DNA from: JAZNQN01 sp045590195
GTDB lineage: Bacteria; Bacillota; Clostridia; UMGS1883; UMGS1540
Assembly (NCBI GenBank): GCA_045590195.1
Contig: JAZNQN010000044.1
Location: 62,001 to 126,000 of the forward strand
Direction: 5' to 3'
DNA: 64,000 nt
Shown here: positions 51,452-59,910 of the stretch, piece by piece
How positions within the stretch are numbered: the first letter of the stretch is position 1
Layout of the letters: every line of letters begins with the position of its first letter
Program-made: the position numbers and the translations under genes
Notes under the pieces: model-generated
Database searches by the model: none
Seen by the model: only the letters and a program-made list of their open reading frames with translations
Told to the model about the DNA's origin: nothing

Positions 51452-52327
51452 TTATTTATTGGATATGTAAATTCCTCCTGCAATAAGTAAAAACGACGCA
51501 AGGTACTGAATTTGAAAAATGTTCTCGCCAAGAATAATTGCCCCGAACACGCATGCAAAAAGCGGCTCGGCAAATTTAATGATAAATAAATTTGAAAGGT
51601 GGCCTTTATCAAGGAGCAAGTACCACATACAGTAGCTTGAAACTGATGCAAAGCAAATATAAAGCAGAATAAGAAGTGACGTGTCAAATCTGAAAACCAT
51701 TCTGCCACCCATGGCAAAACCAACCACAAGCAGTATCACGCCGCCAAAAATCTGTGAAATACCAGCCGATGTTATGGGGTTTACAGTTTTAAAAACATTT
51801 TTGCCGATTACGTTTGAAAAGACTGTGCAAAGTGATGCTGCAATTATAAAAGCATCTCCAAGGGTAAAGGATATTCCTGTAATATTGGTATTTATCGCAA
51901 CAATGCCTAAAAATCCAAGCACTACACCAACAACCTTTTTCCATGTAACGTGGTCATCTTTAATAAAGAAAGATGAAAAGCAAACATACAAAAGTGCACC
52001 AATTTGTTTTAAAATTGCAGTTTTTGAGCTGTCGGTTGAAGTAAGCGCTGCATATGTAAAGCCATAATGAAGTATAATGGCAAAAAAGCCAATCATAAAA
52101 ATTGAAAAAAGCTTTGGCTTTGCGCTTTTAAACGACGATTTGTTATTTATGAAGGAATAACCGAAAATAACCGCTCCGCAAATTACAAATCTTACACCGG
52201 CGAAAAAAAGAATATCGCCTGTACCGGAAATATCATACGCTTTAAACCCAAGCTTTACCATGGGGAAAAGTGTTCCCCACAGAAGCATTACAATAAGCGC
52301 TTTAATAATATTACTTTTTTTACTCAT
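51452..52327 (-). CDS. EamA/DMT-family transporter
   Basis: This 291-residue protein has ten membrane helices in two repeated EamA halves (about 5-140 and 150-285; LLWGTLFPMVKLG at the start and PLFACVFGAIILGENI in the second half). The family exports or imports small metabolites such as amino acids or sugars. Its start overlaps the stop of the MDR oxidoreductase by 8 bases, so it probably moves a substrate or product of that pathway. Confidence 0.9.
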   Translation of the reverse strand: MSKKSNIIKALIVMLLWGTLFPMVKLGFKAYDISGTGDILFFAGVRFVICGAVIFGYSFINNKSSFKSAKPKLFSIFMIGFFAIILHYGFTYAALTSTDSSKTAILKQIGALLYVCFSSFFIKDDHVTWKKVVGVVLGFLGIVAINTNITGISFTLGDAFIIAASLCTVFSNVIGKNVFKTVNPITSAGISQIFGGVILLVVGFAMGGRMVFRFDTSLLILLYICFASVSSYCMWYLLLDKGHLSNLFIIKFAEPLFACVFGAIILGENIFQIQYLASFLLIAGGIYISNK

Positions 52328-53300
52328 TACAAACCCTCAATACAACTTTTCCTATATTTTCACTGCGCTGCAAAATCGCGTGAGCCTCTTCTGCCTGCTC
52401 AATAGGAAGAACCTTATAAATCGAAGGCTTTATAGCACCGCTTTCAATTTTAGGCCAAACCTTTTCAACAAGCTGCGAAAGAATATACGCCTTAAACTGA
52501 GGCGTTCTGTTTCTTAGCATACTGCCAACCAAGTGAAGGCCTTTTGTTAAAAGAGGTCTTAAAAGAACATTTGTTTCAACACCTGCAAGAGTTGAAATTA
52601 CAATCCAGTATCCCCCTCTTGCCATAAACGGAAGGCTTTTACCAAGTGTTTCGCCGCTTAAGCAATCCATTGAAACATTTACGGGTGTTCCGTTTTGTTC
52701 TTCCTCTGCAAGTATCTCTTCAACACATTCTTTTGAAGAATTTATAATTCTGTCAGCGCCGAGATTTTTTATTTTTTCTGCAATTTCATCAGATAAAACC
52801 GATGTTATAACCCTGGCACCAAAAGCCTTTGCCATAGGAATTGCAACCGATGCAAGCCCTGATGCGCCCGCAGGAACAAAAGCAGTTTGTCCCTCTTCAA
52901 GATGGCCTTCAATAAAAAGGTTTAAGTAAGATGTTGCATAAGCTTCGGGAAGTGCCGATGCTTCTTCCATTGTAAGCCCCTTTGGAATCGGCATTAACAT
53001 ATCGTATTTAACTGCTACATATTCGGCATATCCGCCACCGCCTAAAAGCGCACAAACACTGTCGCCAACGCTCCAGGTAGTAACATTTTTACCAACTTCA
53101 ACTATTTTTCCGGCAATTTCAAGCCCCATCCACTCAGGGCAGCCTGCAGGAGATGGGTATTTGCCCTGTCTTTGTAATAGGTCTGCGCGGTTTAAAGCCG
53201 CAGCATAAATTTTAACCAAAACCTCATCGTCTTTTATTTTTGGATCTTCAACATCGCTCCATACAAGGTTTTTGTTATCATCAATAAGCATAGCTTTCAT
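52320..53300 (-). CDS. MDR-superfamily quinone oxidoreductase
   Basis: This 326-residue NAD(P)H-dependent oxidoreductase has a GroES-like N-terminal domain (LNRADLLQRQGKYP, GLEIAGKIVEVG), a Rossmann domain with AGASGLASVAIPMAKAFGA near 145, and no zinc-ligand cysteines. This is the PIG3/quinone-oxidoreductase type. It is the third gene of a minus-strand operon after Gfo/Idh and SDR. Its substrate is unknown. Confidence 0.88.
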   Translation of the reverse strand: MKAMLIDDNKNLVWSDVEDPKIKDDEVLVKIYAAALNRADLLQRQGKYPSPAGCPEWMGLEIAGKIVEVGKNVTTWSVGDSVCALLGGGGYAEYVAVKYDMLMPIPKGLTMEEASALPEAYATSYLNLFIEGHLEEGQTAFVPAGASGLASVAIPMAKAFGARVITSVLSDEIAEKIKNLGADRIINSSKECVEEILAEEEQNGTPVNVSMDCLSGETLGKSLPFMARGGYWIVISTLAGVETNVLLRPLLTKGLHLVGSMLRNRTPQFKAYILSQLVEKVWPKIESGAIKPSIYKVLPIEQAEEAHAILQRSENIGKVVLRVCNE

Positions 53301-53301
53301 A

Positions 53302-54078
53302 TCAGTCAGTTCCTTTCATTGATAAACTTCTTCCGCCATCACAAACATAAGTTTGTCCTGTAACAAATCTTGCCTTGTCTGATGCAAGAAATTCAACAAG
53401 ATTTGCAATATCGGTGGCTGTGCATTTTTCGCCAAGAAGATTTGTTTCATATGCATAATGCCTTCCCGATTCGCTTTCAGTATCAACCTCAGGGCGGCAA
53501 ACAACACCAGGTGCTACGGAGTTTACGTTTATCTTGTGTGGTCCAAGCTCTTTGGCAAGGGCTTTTGTAAGAGATATTACACCGCCCTTTGAAGCCGCAT
53601 AATCGCAGCTCCAGGAAAGGCCGTTAAGGCCAACGGCTGAAGAAAAGTTTATTATTTTTCCGCCCTTTCCTTCTCTTACCATTATTCTCGCTGCCGCACG
53701 GCTAGCCCAGAAAGCGCCGTATAAATTAACCTTTAAAACAGTATCGATAACATAATCTTCCTGCTCAATAAGCGGCGCATATTTTGCATTTTTACCTGCA
53801 ATTCTTGCGCTTCCACCTGCCACATGTACCATTATATCAAGTCCGCCCAAATCTGTAAAGGCCTGATTGATAACTTCGTCAACATTTTTTGAATCAGTTA
53901 CATCAATAACATAGCCTTTGGCAACTCCGCCTTCCTCTTCAATTCTTTTTACGGTTTTTAAGGCTGTTTCTTCGTTAATGTCGCAAACTGCAACTTTAAT
54001 GCCTGATCTGGCAAGAGTTACGGCAACCTCGCCGCCTATATAACCGCCGCCACCTGTAATTACTGCTACTTTACTCAT
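53302..54078 (-). CDS. Short-chain dehydrogenase/reductase
   Basis: This 258-residue SDR has the catalytic FSSAVGLNG Ser, the YAASK Tyr/Lys pair near 158-162 and an NVNSVAPG segment. The nucleotide motif is TGGGGYIG: Tyr replaces the usual Gly of TGxxxGIG, so it looks like the extended-SDR form although the protein has classical length. Asp34 after the second strand (AVCDIN) suggests NAD. It probably oxidises a sugar or polyol hydroxyl together with its operon partners. Confidence 0.9.
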   Translation of the reverse strand: MSKVAVITGGGGYIGGEVAVTLARSGIKVAVCDINEETALKTVKRIEEEGGVAKGYVIDVTDSKNVDEVINQAFTDLGGLDIMVHVAGGSARIAGKNAKYAPLIEQEDYVIDTVLKVNLYGAFWASRAAARIMVREGKGGKIINFSSAVGLNGLSWSCDYAASKGGVISLTKALAKELGPHKINVNSVAPGVVCRPEVDTESESGRHYAYETNLLGEKCTATDIANLVEFLASDKARFVTGQTYVCDGGRSLSMKGTD

Positions 54079-54091
54079 TTTTATTCTCCTT

Positions 54092-55081
54092 TCAATTTTC
54101 GCCTACAACCTTGCATAAGGTTTTTTGTACTATATATTCGTGTTCGTAAGAATATGGATTTTCTTTCTCTCCCAGAATTGACAAATAAAAATCTTTCATC
54201 ATTTCATCATATCTTGAGAGAGTTGGAACATCAGCAGTTTCAATTTCTTCTGTCAAATCAGAGTAATTCTTTTCTGCATAATCCCTGCCCGAACAAGTCA
54301 TTTTAACATCAAGCTCAATAGGCTTAATTTCAACTGTTTTTTTGCTGCCCATAACGGCAAAACGCCTCATCCCCCAGCCGTTTGGCTCAACAGAAAGGGT
54401 TGTAACTTTTGCTACAGCTCTTTCGTATTCCAAAACTGCAAAGCCGTTGTCATCGGAAAAAACTCCTTCAAAACCTGTTTGCTTAATAAACGGGGTAACC
54501 TTTTTTGGCTCGCCTAAAATGCTAATTATTAGGTCAATTAAATGTGAACCGAATATGTACATACTGCCGCCTTTAAATCTTTTAAGCCACTGCCTGTACT
54601 CCTTTGGATGATAAGTGCTCATTTCGGCATCTATCTGATATATTTCGCCAACTTCGCCAGATTTTATCATATTCATAAGCTTTTGCAAAGCAAAATTATA
54701 TCTGTACATATACCCCATTTGAACAGTTAACTTCTGCTCTTTTGCACACATAAGCAAACCCTCAAACTCAGCAAGTGTTCCGCTTGCAGGCTTATCAATA
54801 TGAACGTGTTTTCCGGCATCTATACACTTTTGCGCTTTTTTTGTAAGATTCCATACATCACATTCAATTAAAAGCGCATCACATTTTTCAATAAGCTCGT
54901 CCTCACTGTAGCGATTTAAATCACGATAACATTCGTAATCTCCTCGCTCTTTTATCCATTCTTCACTTTCTTCGGCATAACCTACTATTTCAAAAAGCTC
55001 GGGAAATTTTCTTGCCGCCAGCATTTTTCCCATGCCGTGATTGTGGCCAATTCCAATTTGGCCAAGTCTGATCTTTTTCAT
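54092..55081 (-). CDS. Gfo/Idh/MocA-family oxidoreductase
   Basis: This 329-residue protein has an N-terminal Rossmann domain (LGQIGIGHNHGMGKML) and the conserved KPASGT motif near 96 (HVHIDKPASGTLAEFE), then the C-terminal beta-sheet domain with GSHLIDLI near 178. These enzymes use NAD(P) to oxidise or reduce sugars, inositols and related polyols. It is the first gene of the operon and divergent from an AraC gene. The usual GxGxxG is GIGHNHG here. Confidence 0.9.
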   Translation of the reverse strand: MKKIRLGQIGIGHNHGMGKMLAARKFPELFEIVGYAEESEEWIKERGDYECYRDLNRYSEDELIEKCDALLIECDVWNLTKKAQKCIDAGKHVHIDKPASGTLAEFEGLLMCAKEQKLTVQMGYMYRYNFALQKLMNMIKSGEVGEIYQIDAEMSTYHPKEYRQWLKRFKGGSMYIFGSHLIDLIISILGEPKKVTPFIKQTGFEGVFSDDNGFAVLEYERAVAKVTTLSVEPNGWGMRRFAVMGSKKTVEIKPIELDVKMTCSGRDYAEKNYSDLTEEIETADVPTLSRYDEMMKDFYLSILGEKENPYSYEHEYIVQKTLCKVVGEN

Positions 55082-55230
55082 TTCCTGCCTCCAAAATAAT
55101 ACTTACTAAGGGTATTGTAGCAAACTATTATATCTCAGTAAATATCAAATATGATATTTTTAACATTTTTGATGCTTAAAATATTGAATTAAATTAAATT
55201 TTATGATAATATTAAGCTTGGGTGATAAAA

Positions 55231-55989
55231 ATGGATATAAATATTTTAACAAATCTGATTGTAAATTGCGTTTATTCGGCTTCTACTATGTTCAACGAGA
55301 AAAACACAAAGCTTAAAAGGGAAAACCGCCCCTGCTGGGCTATTGTTATAAAGTTTGAGGGCGAAACCGTTTACACTTCAAAAGGCCGTGAATATGTTTC
55401 AAACATAAATAATGTTGTTATTTTGCCAAAAGGCTGCTCTTACGAATGGCATTGTACCGAATCCGGCCACTACTCAATTATCGAGTTTGAAAGCAACAAA
55501 GAAAGCGACGAAATATTTACTTTTAAAATAAGAAACGGCGAAAAATTATTAAATATTTTCCACTCACTTGAATACAGCAACACTATTAAAACCCCCACAA
55601 CAAATCTTCAAAATATTCGTACTGTATATTCCATTTTGCTAATGCTTTTACGAAGCCGCGAAAGAGAATATTTTTCGTCTGAAAAAGAGCAAAAAATTGC
55701 CCCTGCCCTTGATTTTATTTCAAAAAACTATAATAAAGTTATTACTAACGACGAGCTTGCTAAGCTTTGCTCGCTTTCAACCGTTTATTTTCGAAAGCTT
55801 TTTACAAAAATTATGGGCACTTCTCCTATTTCATATATTCATAATCTAAGAATTGAAAAAGCGAAAGAAATGCTTAAAAGCGACTACGGAAGTATTACCG
55901 ATATTGCTTTTTCTCTGGGATACAGCAGTATCTACGATTTTTCACGAACCTTTAAAAAACTTTGCGGAATTCCGCCATCGAAGTATTAA
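55231..55989 (+). CDS. AraC-family transcriptional regulator
   Basis: This 252-residue protein has a cupin-like N-terminal sensor (about 10-105) and C-terminal helix-turn-helix pair (about 155-252) ending SLGYSSIYDFSRTFKKLCGIPPSKY. The ATG at 55231 has GGGTG 6 bases upstream; a GTG at 55222 is an alternative. It is divergent from the Gfo/Idh-SDR-MDR-EamA operon and precedes the TIM-barrel isomerase gene, and is the likely regulator of both. Confidence 0.9.
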   Translation: MDINILTNLIVNCVYSASTMFNEKNTKLKRENRPCWAIVIKFEGETVYTSKGREYVSNINNVVILPKGCSYEWHCTESGHYSIIEFESNKESDEIFTFKIRNGEKLLNIFHSLEYSNTIKTPTTNLQNIRTVYSILLMLLRSREREYFSSEKEQKIAPALDFISKNYNKVITNDELAKLCSLSTVYFRKLFTKIMGTSPISYIHNLRIEKAKEMLKSDYGSITDIAFSLGYSSIYDFSRTFKKLCGIPPSKY

Positions 55990-56023
55990 GCAATTTTTTT
56001 ACATAACAAGGCAAAAATGTTCA

Positions 56024-56052
56024 TTTACAACACAATTTTTTTCTATTATAAT
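56024..56052 (+). promoter_or_regulatory. Promoter of the TIM-barrel isomerase gene
   Basis: TTTACA (56024-56029), a 17-base spacer and TATAAT (56047-56052), 29 bases before the start codon. Confidence 0.8.
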
Positions 56053-56081
56053 GTAACTATAACATATTTTTGGAGGTTATT

Positions 56082-56942
56082 ATGTACGATTTTTCAATTG
56101 GTGTAATAGTTGATTCTTTCAAGCTCCCAACAAAGGAGGCAATTTTAAAGGCGGCTTCAATTAAAGCTGAAGGCCTTCAGATGTACTGCACAAACGGCGT
56201 AAACTCGCCTGATAATCTTGTTGGCAGGGAAAGACGTGAGCTTTTAAACTTTGCAAAAGACAACGGCCTTAAATTTTCTGCCATCTGTGGCGACCTTGGC
56301 GAAGGTTTCTGGCGTGTAGAAAGAAATCCATATCTTATTGAGCGCTCAAAAAGAATTTTAGACTTGGCTCTCGATATGGAAACAAACGTTGTTACAACTC
56401 ATATAGGTATTGTTCCTGAAGATAAAAATTGTGACCGCTACAAAATTATGCAGGAAGCCTGCTTTGAGCTTTCACAGTATGCCGATAAGCTTGGCGCTCA
56501 TTTTGCAATTGAAACAGGCCCCGAACTTGCAAAAACACTTCGCGAATTTTTAGATAGCCTAAATTCAAAAGGCGTTGCCGTAAACCTTGACCCTGCAAAC
56601 TTTGTAATGGTTACAGGCCAAGACCCCGTGGAAGCTGTTGAAATTCTTGCTCCTTACATAGTTCACACTCACGCGAAAGACGGTGTTAAGCTTTGCCCCG
56701 ACTTTTCTCCAGAAGAAGTTTACGAGGCAAAATATGGCGACAGCATTGAAAGGCCAAAACTTTTTGAAGAAGTTCCACTTGGACAAGGCAGTGTTGATTT
56801 TGCAGCTTACCTTAAAGCCCTCGACTTAATTGGTTACAAAGGCTTTTTAACAATTGAAAGAGAATGCGGCGCCGACCCCGCGGCTGATATTTCTCTTGCG
56901 GCCGATTTCCTTCGCCAGCATATTGCAAAAGGCAGAGCATAA
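56082..56942 (+). CDS. Sugar phosphate isomerase/epimerase (AP-endonuclease-2-like TIM barrel)
   Basis: This 286-residue TIM barrel of the xylose-isomerase-like family has metal ligands visible as Glu in IETGPE near 151, Asp in NLDPANF near 178, His in HTHAKDG near 204, and a C-terminal Glu in TIERECG. It interconverts sugar or inosose derivatives. With the SDR, Gfo/Idh and MDR genes it suggests catabolism of a polyol or modified sugar. The ATG at 56082 has TGGAGG upstream. Confidence 0.9.
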   Translation: MYDFSIGVIVDSFKLPTKEAILKAASIKAEGLQMYCTNGVNSPDNLVGRERRELLNFAKDNGLKFSAICGDLGEGFWRVERNPYLIERSKRILDLALDMETNVVTTHIGIVPEDKNCDRYKIMQEACFELSQYADKLGAHFAIETGPELAKTLREFLDSLNSKGVAVNLDPANFVMVTGQDPVEAVEILAPYIVHTHAKDGVKLCPDFSPEEVYEAKYGDSIERPKLFEEVPLGQGSVDFAAYLKALDLIGYKGFLTIERECGADPAADISLAADFLRQHIAKGRA

Positions 56943-56949
56943 AATTTTT

Positions 56950-56979
56950 AAACCCATAGCTTTGGTTATGGGTTTTTTT
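56950..56979 (+). terminator. Terminator after the isomerase gene
   Basis: AAACCCATA and TATGGGTTT around an 8-base loop, then TTTT. Confidence 0.85.
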
Positions 56980-56988
56980 CATTTTCTA

Positions 56989-57016
56989 TTGAAATTATTT
57001 AAAAATGTGGTAAAAT
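56989..57016 (+). promoter_or_regulatory. Promoter of ahcY
   Basis: TTGAAA (56989-56994), a 16-base spacer and TAAAAT (57011-57016), 36 bases before the ATG; AAAGGAG is the ribosome site. Confidence 0.65.
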
Positions 57017-57052
57017 ATACTCAGGTAATTATTATATACAAAGGAGCAAATT

Positions 57053-58285
57053 ATGAGTATTGTTAAAGACAAATCTCTTTACAAAAGTGGCGAAGCAAAA
57101 ATATCGTGGGTTAAAAAGAATATGCCCCTTCTTCGCTCAATTGAAGAAGATTTTATAAAAACAAAGCCTTTTGATGGCGCGAAAATTTCGATAAGTATTC
57201 ACGTTGAAGCTAAAACTGCTTATATGGCACGTGTTCTTCAGTCTGGTGGTGCAAAAGTAACCGTAACCGGTTGTAACCCGCTTTCAACTCAGGACGATGT
57301 TGCCGCTGCACTTTATGAGGGCGGAATTGAAACATTTGCAGTTCACGGCGTTTCTGACGAAGAATATTTTAAACACATAGGCTATTCTCTTGACAACTGC
57401 CCCGATATTTTCCTTGACGACGGTGGCGACCTTGTAAGTGCACTTCACGGCGAAAAAAGAGAGCTTGCAAAAAATGTTAAAGGCGGAAGCGAAGAAACAA
57501 CAACCGGCGTTATGCGCCTTAAAGCAAGACAGGCACGAGGAGATTTGCTCTTCCCTATGATTTCGGCAAATGATGCTTTGTGCAAACACCTCTTTGATAA
57601 CCGATATGGTACAGGACAAAGCGTGTGGGACGGTTTTTCAAGAACAACAAACCTTATTATTGCCGGCAAAACCGTTGTAATTGCTGGATACGGCTGGTGT
57701 GGCAGAGGCTGCGCTATGCGAGCAAAAGGTATGGGTGCAAGAGTTATTATATGCGAAATAGATGCGGTTAAAGCTATTGAAGCGGTTATGGACGGATACG
57801 ATGTTATGAGTATGGACGACGCCGCAGCTCTTGGCGATATTTTTATTACAGTTACAGGCTGCAAAGATGTTATAACCAAAAGGCATTTTGAAAAAATGAA
57901 AGATGGTGCAATTATGGGTAATGCAGGCCACTTCGATGTTGAAGTTTCACTTACCGACCTTGAAGGAATTTCCAGTGAACATTTTGACATAAAGCCTAAC
58001 ATAACCCAGTACAATGTTGGAAACAAAAACCTTTTTGTTTTAGCTTATGGCAGACTTTTGAACCTTGCCGCAGGCGATGGCCACCCGGCAGAAATTATGG
58101 ATATGAGCTTTGCAATTCAAACAAAATCTCTTGAATATCTTATTAAAAACCACGCTTCAATGGAAAACAAAGTTTATGATGTTCCTGCCGAAATTGACGA
58201 ATTTGTTGCCCGCCTTAAGCTTAAAGCCTGGGGCAAAACAATAGATGAGTTAACACCCGAACAGAAAGAATATATTTCAAAATAA
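57053..58285 (+). CDS. ahcY: S-adenosylhomocysteine hydrolase
   Basis: This 410-residue NAD-dependent enzyme splits S-adenosylhomocysteine to adenosine and homocysteine. The family segments are present: ETTTGVMRL near 155, DNRYGTGQSVWDGF near 185, the NAD-binding AGYGWCGRGCAMRAKGMGA near 220 and NAGHFDVEV near 300. It lacks the C-terminal HYRY tail and matches the shorter archaeal/thermophile-type form. Its SAH role is housekeeping, but its position after a sugar-catabolism cluster may be only chance, since it has its own promoter. Confidence 0.94.
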   Translation: MSIVKDKSLYKSGEAKISWVKKNMPLLRSIEEDFIKTKPFDGAKISISIHVEAKTAYMARVLQSGGAKVTVTGCNPLSTQDDVAAALYEGGIETFAVHGVSDEEYFKHIGYSLDNCPDIFLDDGGDLVSALHGEKRELAKNVKGGSEETTTGVMRLKARQARGDLLFPMISANDALCKHLFDNRYGTGQSVWDGFSRTTNLIIAGKTVVIAGYGWCGRGCAMRAKGMGARVIICEIDAVKAIEAVMDGYDVMSMDDAAALGDIFITVTGCKDVITKRHFEKMKDGAIMGNAGHFDVEVSLTDLEGISSEHFDIKPNITQYNVGNKNLFVLAYGRLLNLAAGDGHPAEIMDMSFAIQTKSLEYLIKNHASMENKVYDVPAEIDEFVARLKLKAWGKTIDELTPEQKEYISK

Positions 58286-58291
58286 TTTATT

Positions 58292-58330
58292 CCATAAAAA
58301 ATAAGCCTTGCAGAGGCTTATTTTTTATGG
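58292..58330. terminator. Long bidirectional terminator
   Basis: CCATAAAAAATAAGCCT pairs perfectly over 17 bp with its partner around a 5-base loop. It ends ahcY and overlaps the last codons of the antiporter gene on the other strand. Confidence 0.95.
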
Positions 58331-59910
58331 TGTATAATAACATCGTCTTCTTTTATAACTGTTTTGCCGTGAGGAATAATAACTCTGCCGTTTCGTTTAA
58401 TCATTATAATAAGCTCGTCAGACTGCGGAAGTTCACTAAGTTTCTTCCCTATTCTTGAATCTCCTTCATCAATATCGTGTTCGCTTATTGAAAGCCCTTC
58501 AATACTGTCGCCCGATTCGCCGCCTAGAAACAAAGTATCGCGCGGCTTTAAAACAGTTTCGCCGTTTGGAACGATTTTTTCGTGGTTTCTTATTATAAGG
58601 GTTACCATAACCCCCGGCGGAAGGCCAATATTTTTTATTTTCTCTCCAACCCACTTATGTTTTTCAGAAAGCTGAAGTTTTATAAAGCTTACAGGCAGTT
58701 CATAAGTATAGTCGGTAAAAGTTTTCATAACATCGCCGCTTAAATCTGTCATATTAAGTTTTTTGGCGATAAAAGGAAGTAGTGTTCCCTGAATTAAAAT
58801 TGAAAACAATACGATAAAGAACACTATGTGAAAAATATCGTTATCAGTTACAACGGGGCTTACCACCGCCAAAATTGCAAAAACAATTGATGCTGCACCT
58901 CGAAGCCCTGACCAGGAAATTAAAAGCTGCTGATTTATTGGGCACTTAAATGGCGTTAATAGTAAAAATACTGCCAACGGTCTTGCAACAAATGTTATAA
59001 AAAGCGCAATCAAAAGCCCGGGCAGTGCAACAGCATCAAACTGTGAAGGAAAGGCCAAAAGCCCCAGTAAAAAGAAACAAAGTAGCTGCATAAGGCCAGT
59101 TACACCATCAAAAAAGTGAATAAGTGAGCGGCGGTTTCTGATTTCAGTATTACCTAAAATAATACCGGTAATATATGCACTTAAATATCCGTTACCGCCA
59201 ATGCATGCAGGCAAAGCATAGGATATAAGTGCAACTGCAACTATAAACACTGCGTCGAACCCTTCGGTGTGAAAACGATGTTTTTTAAGAAAAATCATCG
59301 AAGCCCATGCAACCAAAACGCCGCATGCCGCACCAAAAAACACCTGTGCAAAAAGCATATATAATATGGAACCTGTTGCCGTTTTACCCTCCATAAAAGA
59401 AAGCACCAAAATGGTAAGCATATAAGAAAAGGGGTCGTTACTGCCGCTTTCCATTTCAAGAAGTGAGGCGGTATTATATTTAAGGCTTAATTTTTTAGAC
59501 CTTAATATTGAAAACACCGATGCCGCATCAGTTGAACTTATAACCGAGCCTATAAGAAAGCTCTCAAAAAAGCCTATTTTAAGAACATAGTGGCAGAAAA
59601 GGCCCACAAATAATGCAGTTAACAAAACGCCTAATGTTGAAAGCAGAATTGACTTTCCCATAACCTTTTTCGCCTGAGAAATTCTAACGCCCGCACCACC
59701 ATAAAACATAATAAAAATAAGAGCTATGGTACAAATCTGCTCGGCAAACTGATAGTTTTCAAAAGGAATTTTAAAAATCCCGTCAGAGCCAAGTATCATA
59801 CCAAGTATAATAAAAGCCAGAAGAGCAGGAACGCCGATTTTGCCCGATATTTTATTAAATATAACACACGCCAAAATTACAAGCGCCGCAATTAAAAGAT
59901 AGCCAGGCAT
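58318..59910 (-). CDS. K+/H+ antiporter (NhaP2/CvrA type) with TrkA-C domain
   Basis: This 530-residue protein has about twelve to thirteen membrane helices (about 1-385) with SSTDAASVFSILRSK near 125 and the ESGSNDPFSYML ion-binding segment near 153. A cytoplasmic TrkA-C-like domain follows (about 400-470) and another beta-rich domain completes it. The family exchanges K+ (or Na+) for protons. Its ATG directly follows the GH13 stop (TAAATG), so it is translated with the glucan genes; the metabolic reason is unclear. Confidence 0.92.
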   Translation of the reverse strand: MPGYLLIAALVILACVIFNKISGKIGVPALLAFIILGMILGSDGIFKIPFENYQFAEQICTIALIFIMFYGGAGVRISQAKKVMGKSILLSTLGVLLTALFVGLFCHYVLKIGFFESFLIGSVISSTDAASVFSILRSKKLSLKYNTASLLEMESGSNDPFSYMLTILVLSFMEGKTATGSILYMLFAQVFFGAACGVLVAWASMIFLKKHRFHTEGFDAVFIVAVALISYALPACIGGNGYLSAYITGIILGNTEIRNRRSLIHFFDGVTGLMQLLCFFLLGLLAFPSQFDAVALPGLLIALFITFVARPLAVFLLLTPFKCPINQQLLISWSGLRGAASIVFAILAVVSPVVTDNDIFHIVFFIVLFSILIQGTLLPFIAKKLNMTDLSGDVMKTFTDYTYELPVSFIKLQLSEKHKWVGEKIKNIGLPPGVMVTLIIRNHEKIVPNGETVLKPRDTLFLGGESGDSIEGLSISEHDIDEGDSRIGKKLSELPQSDELIIMIKRNGRVIIPHGKTVIKEDDVIIHHKK

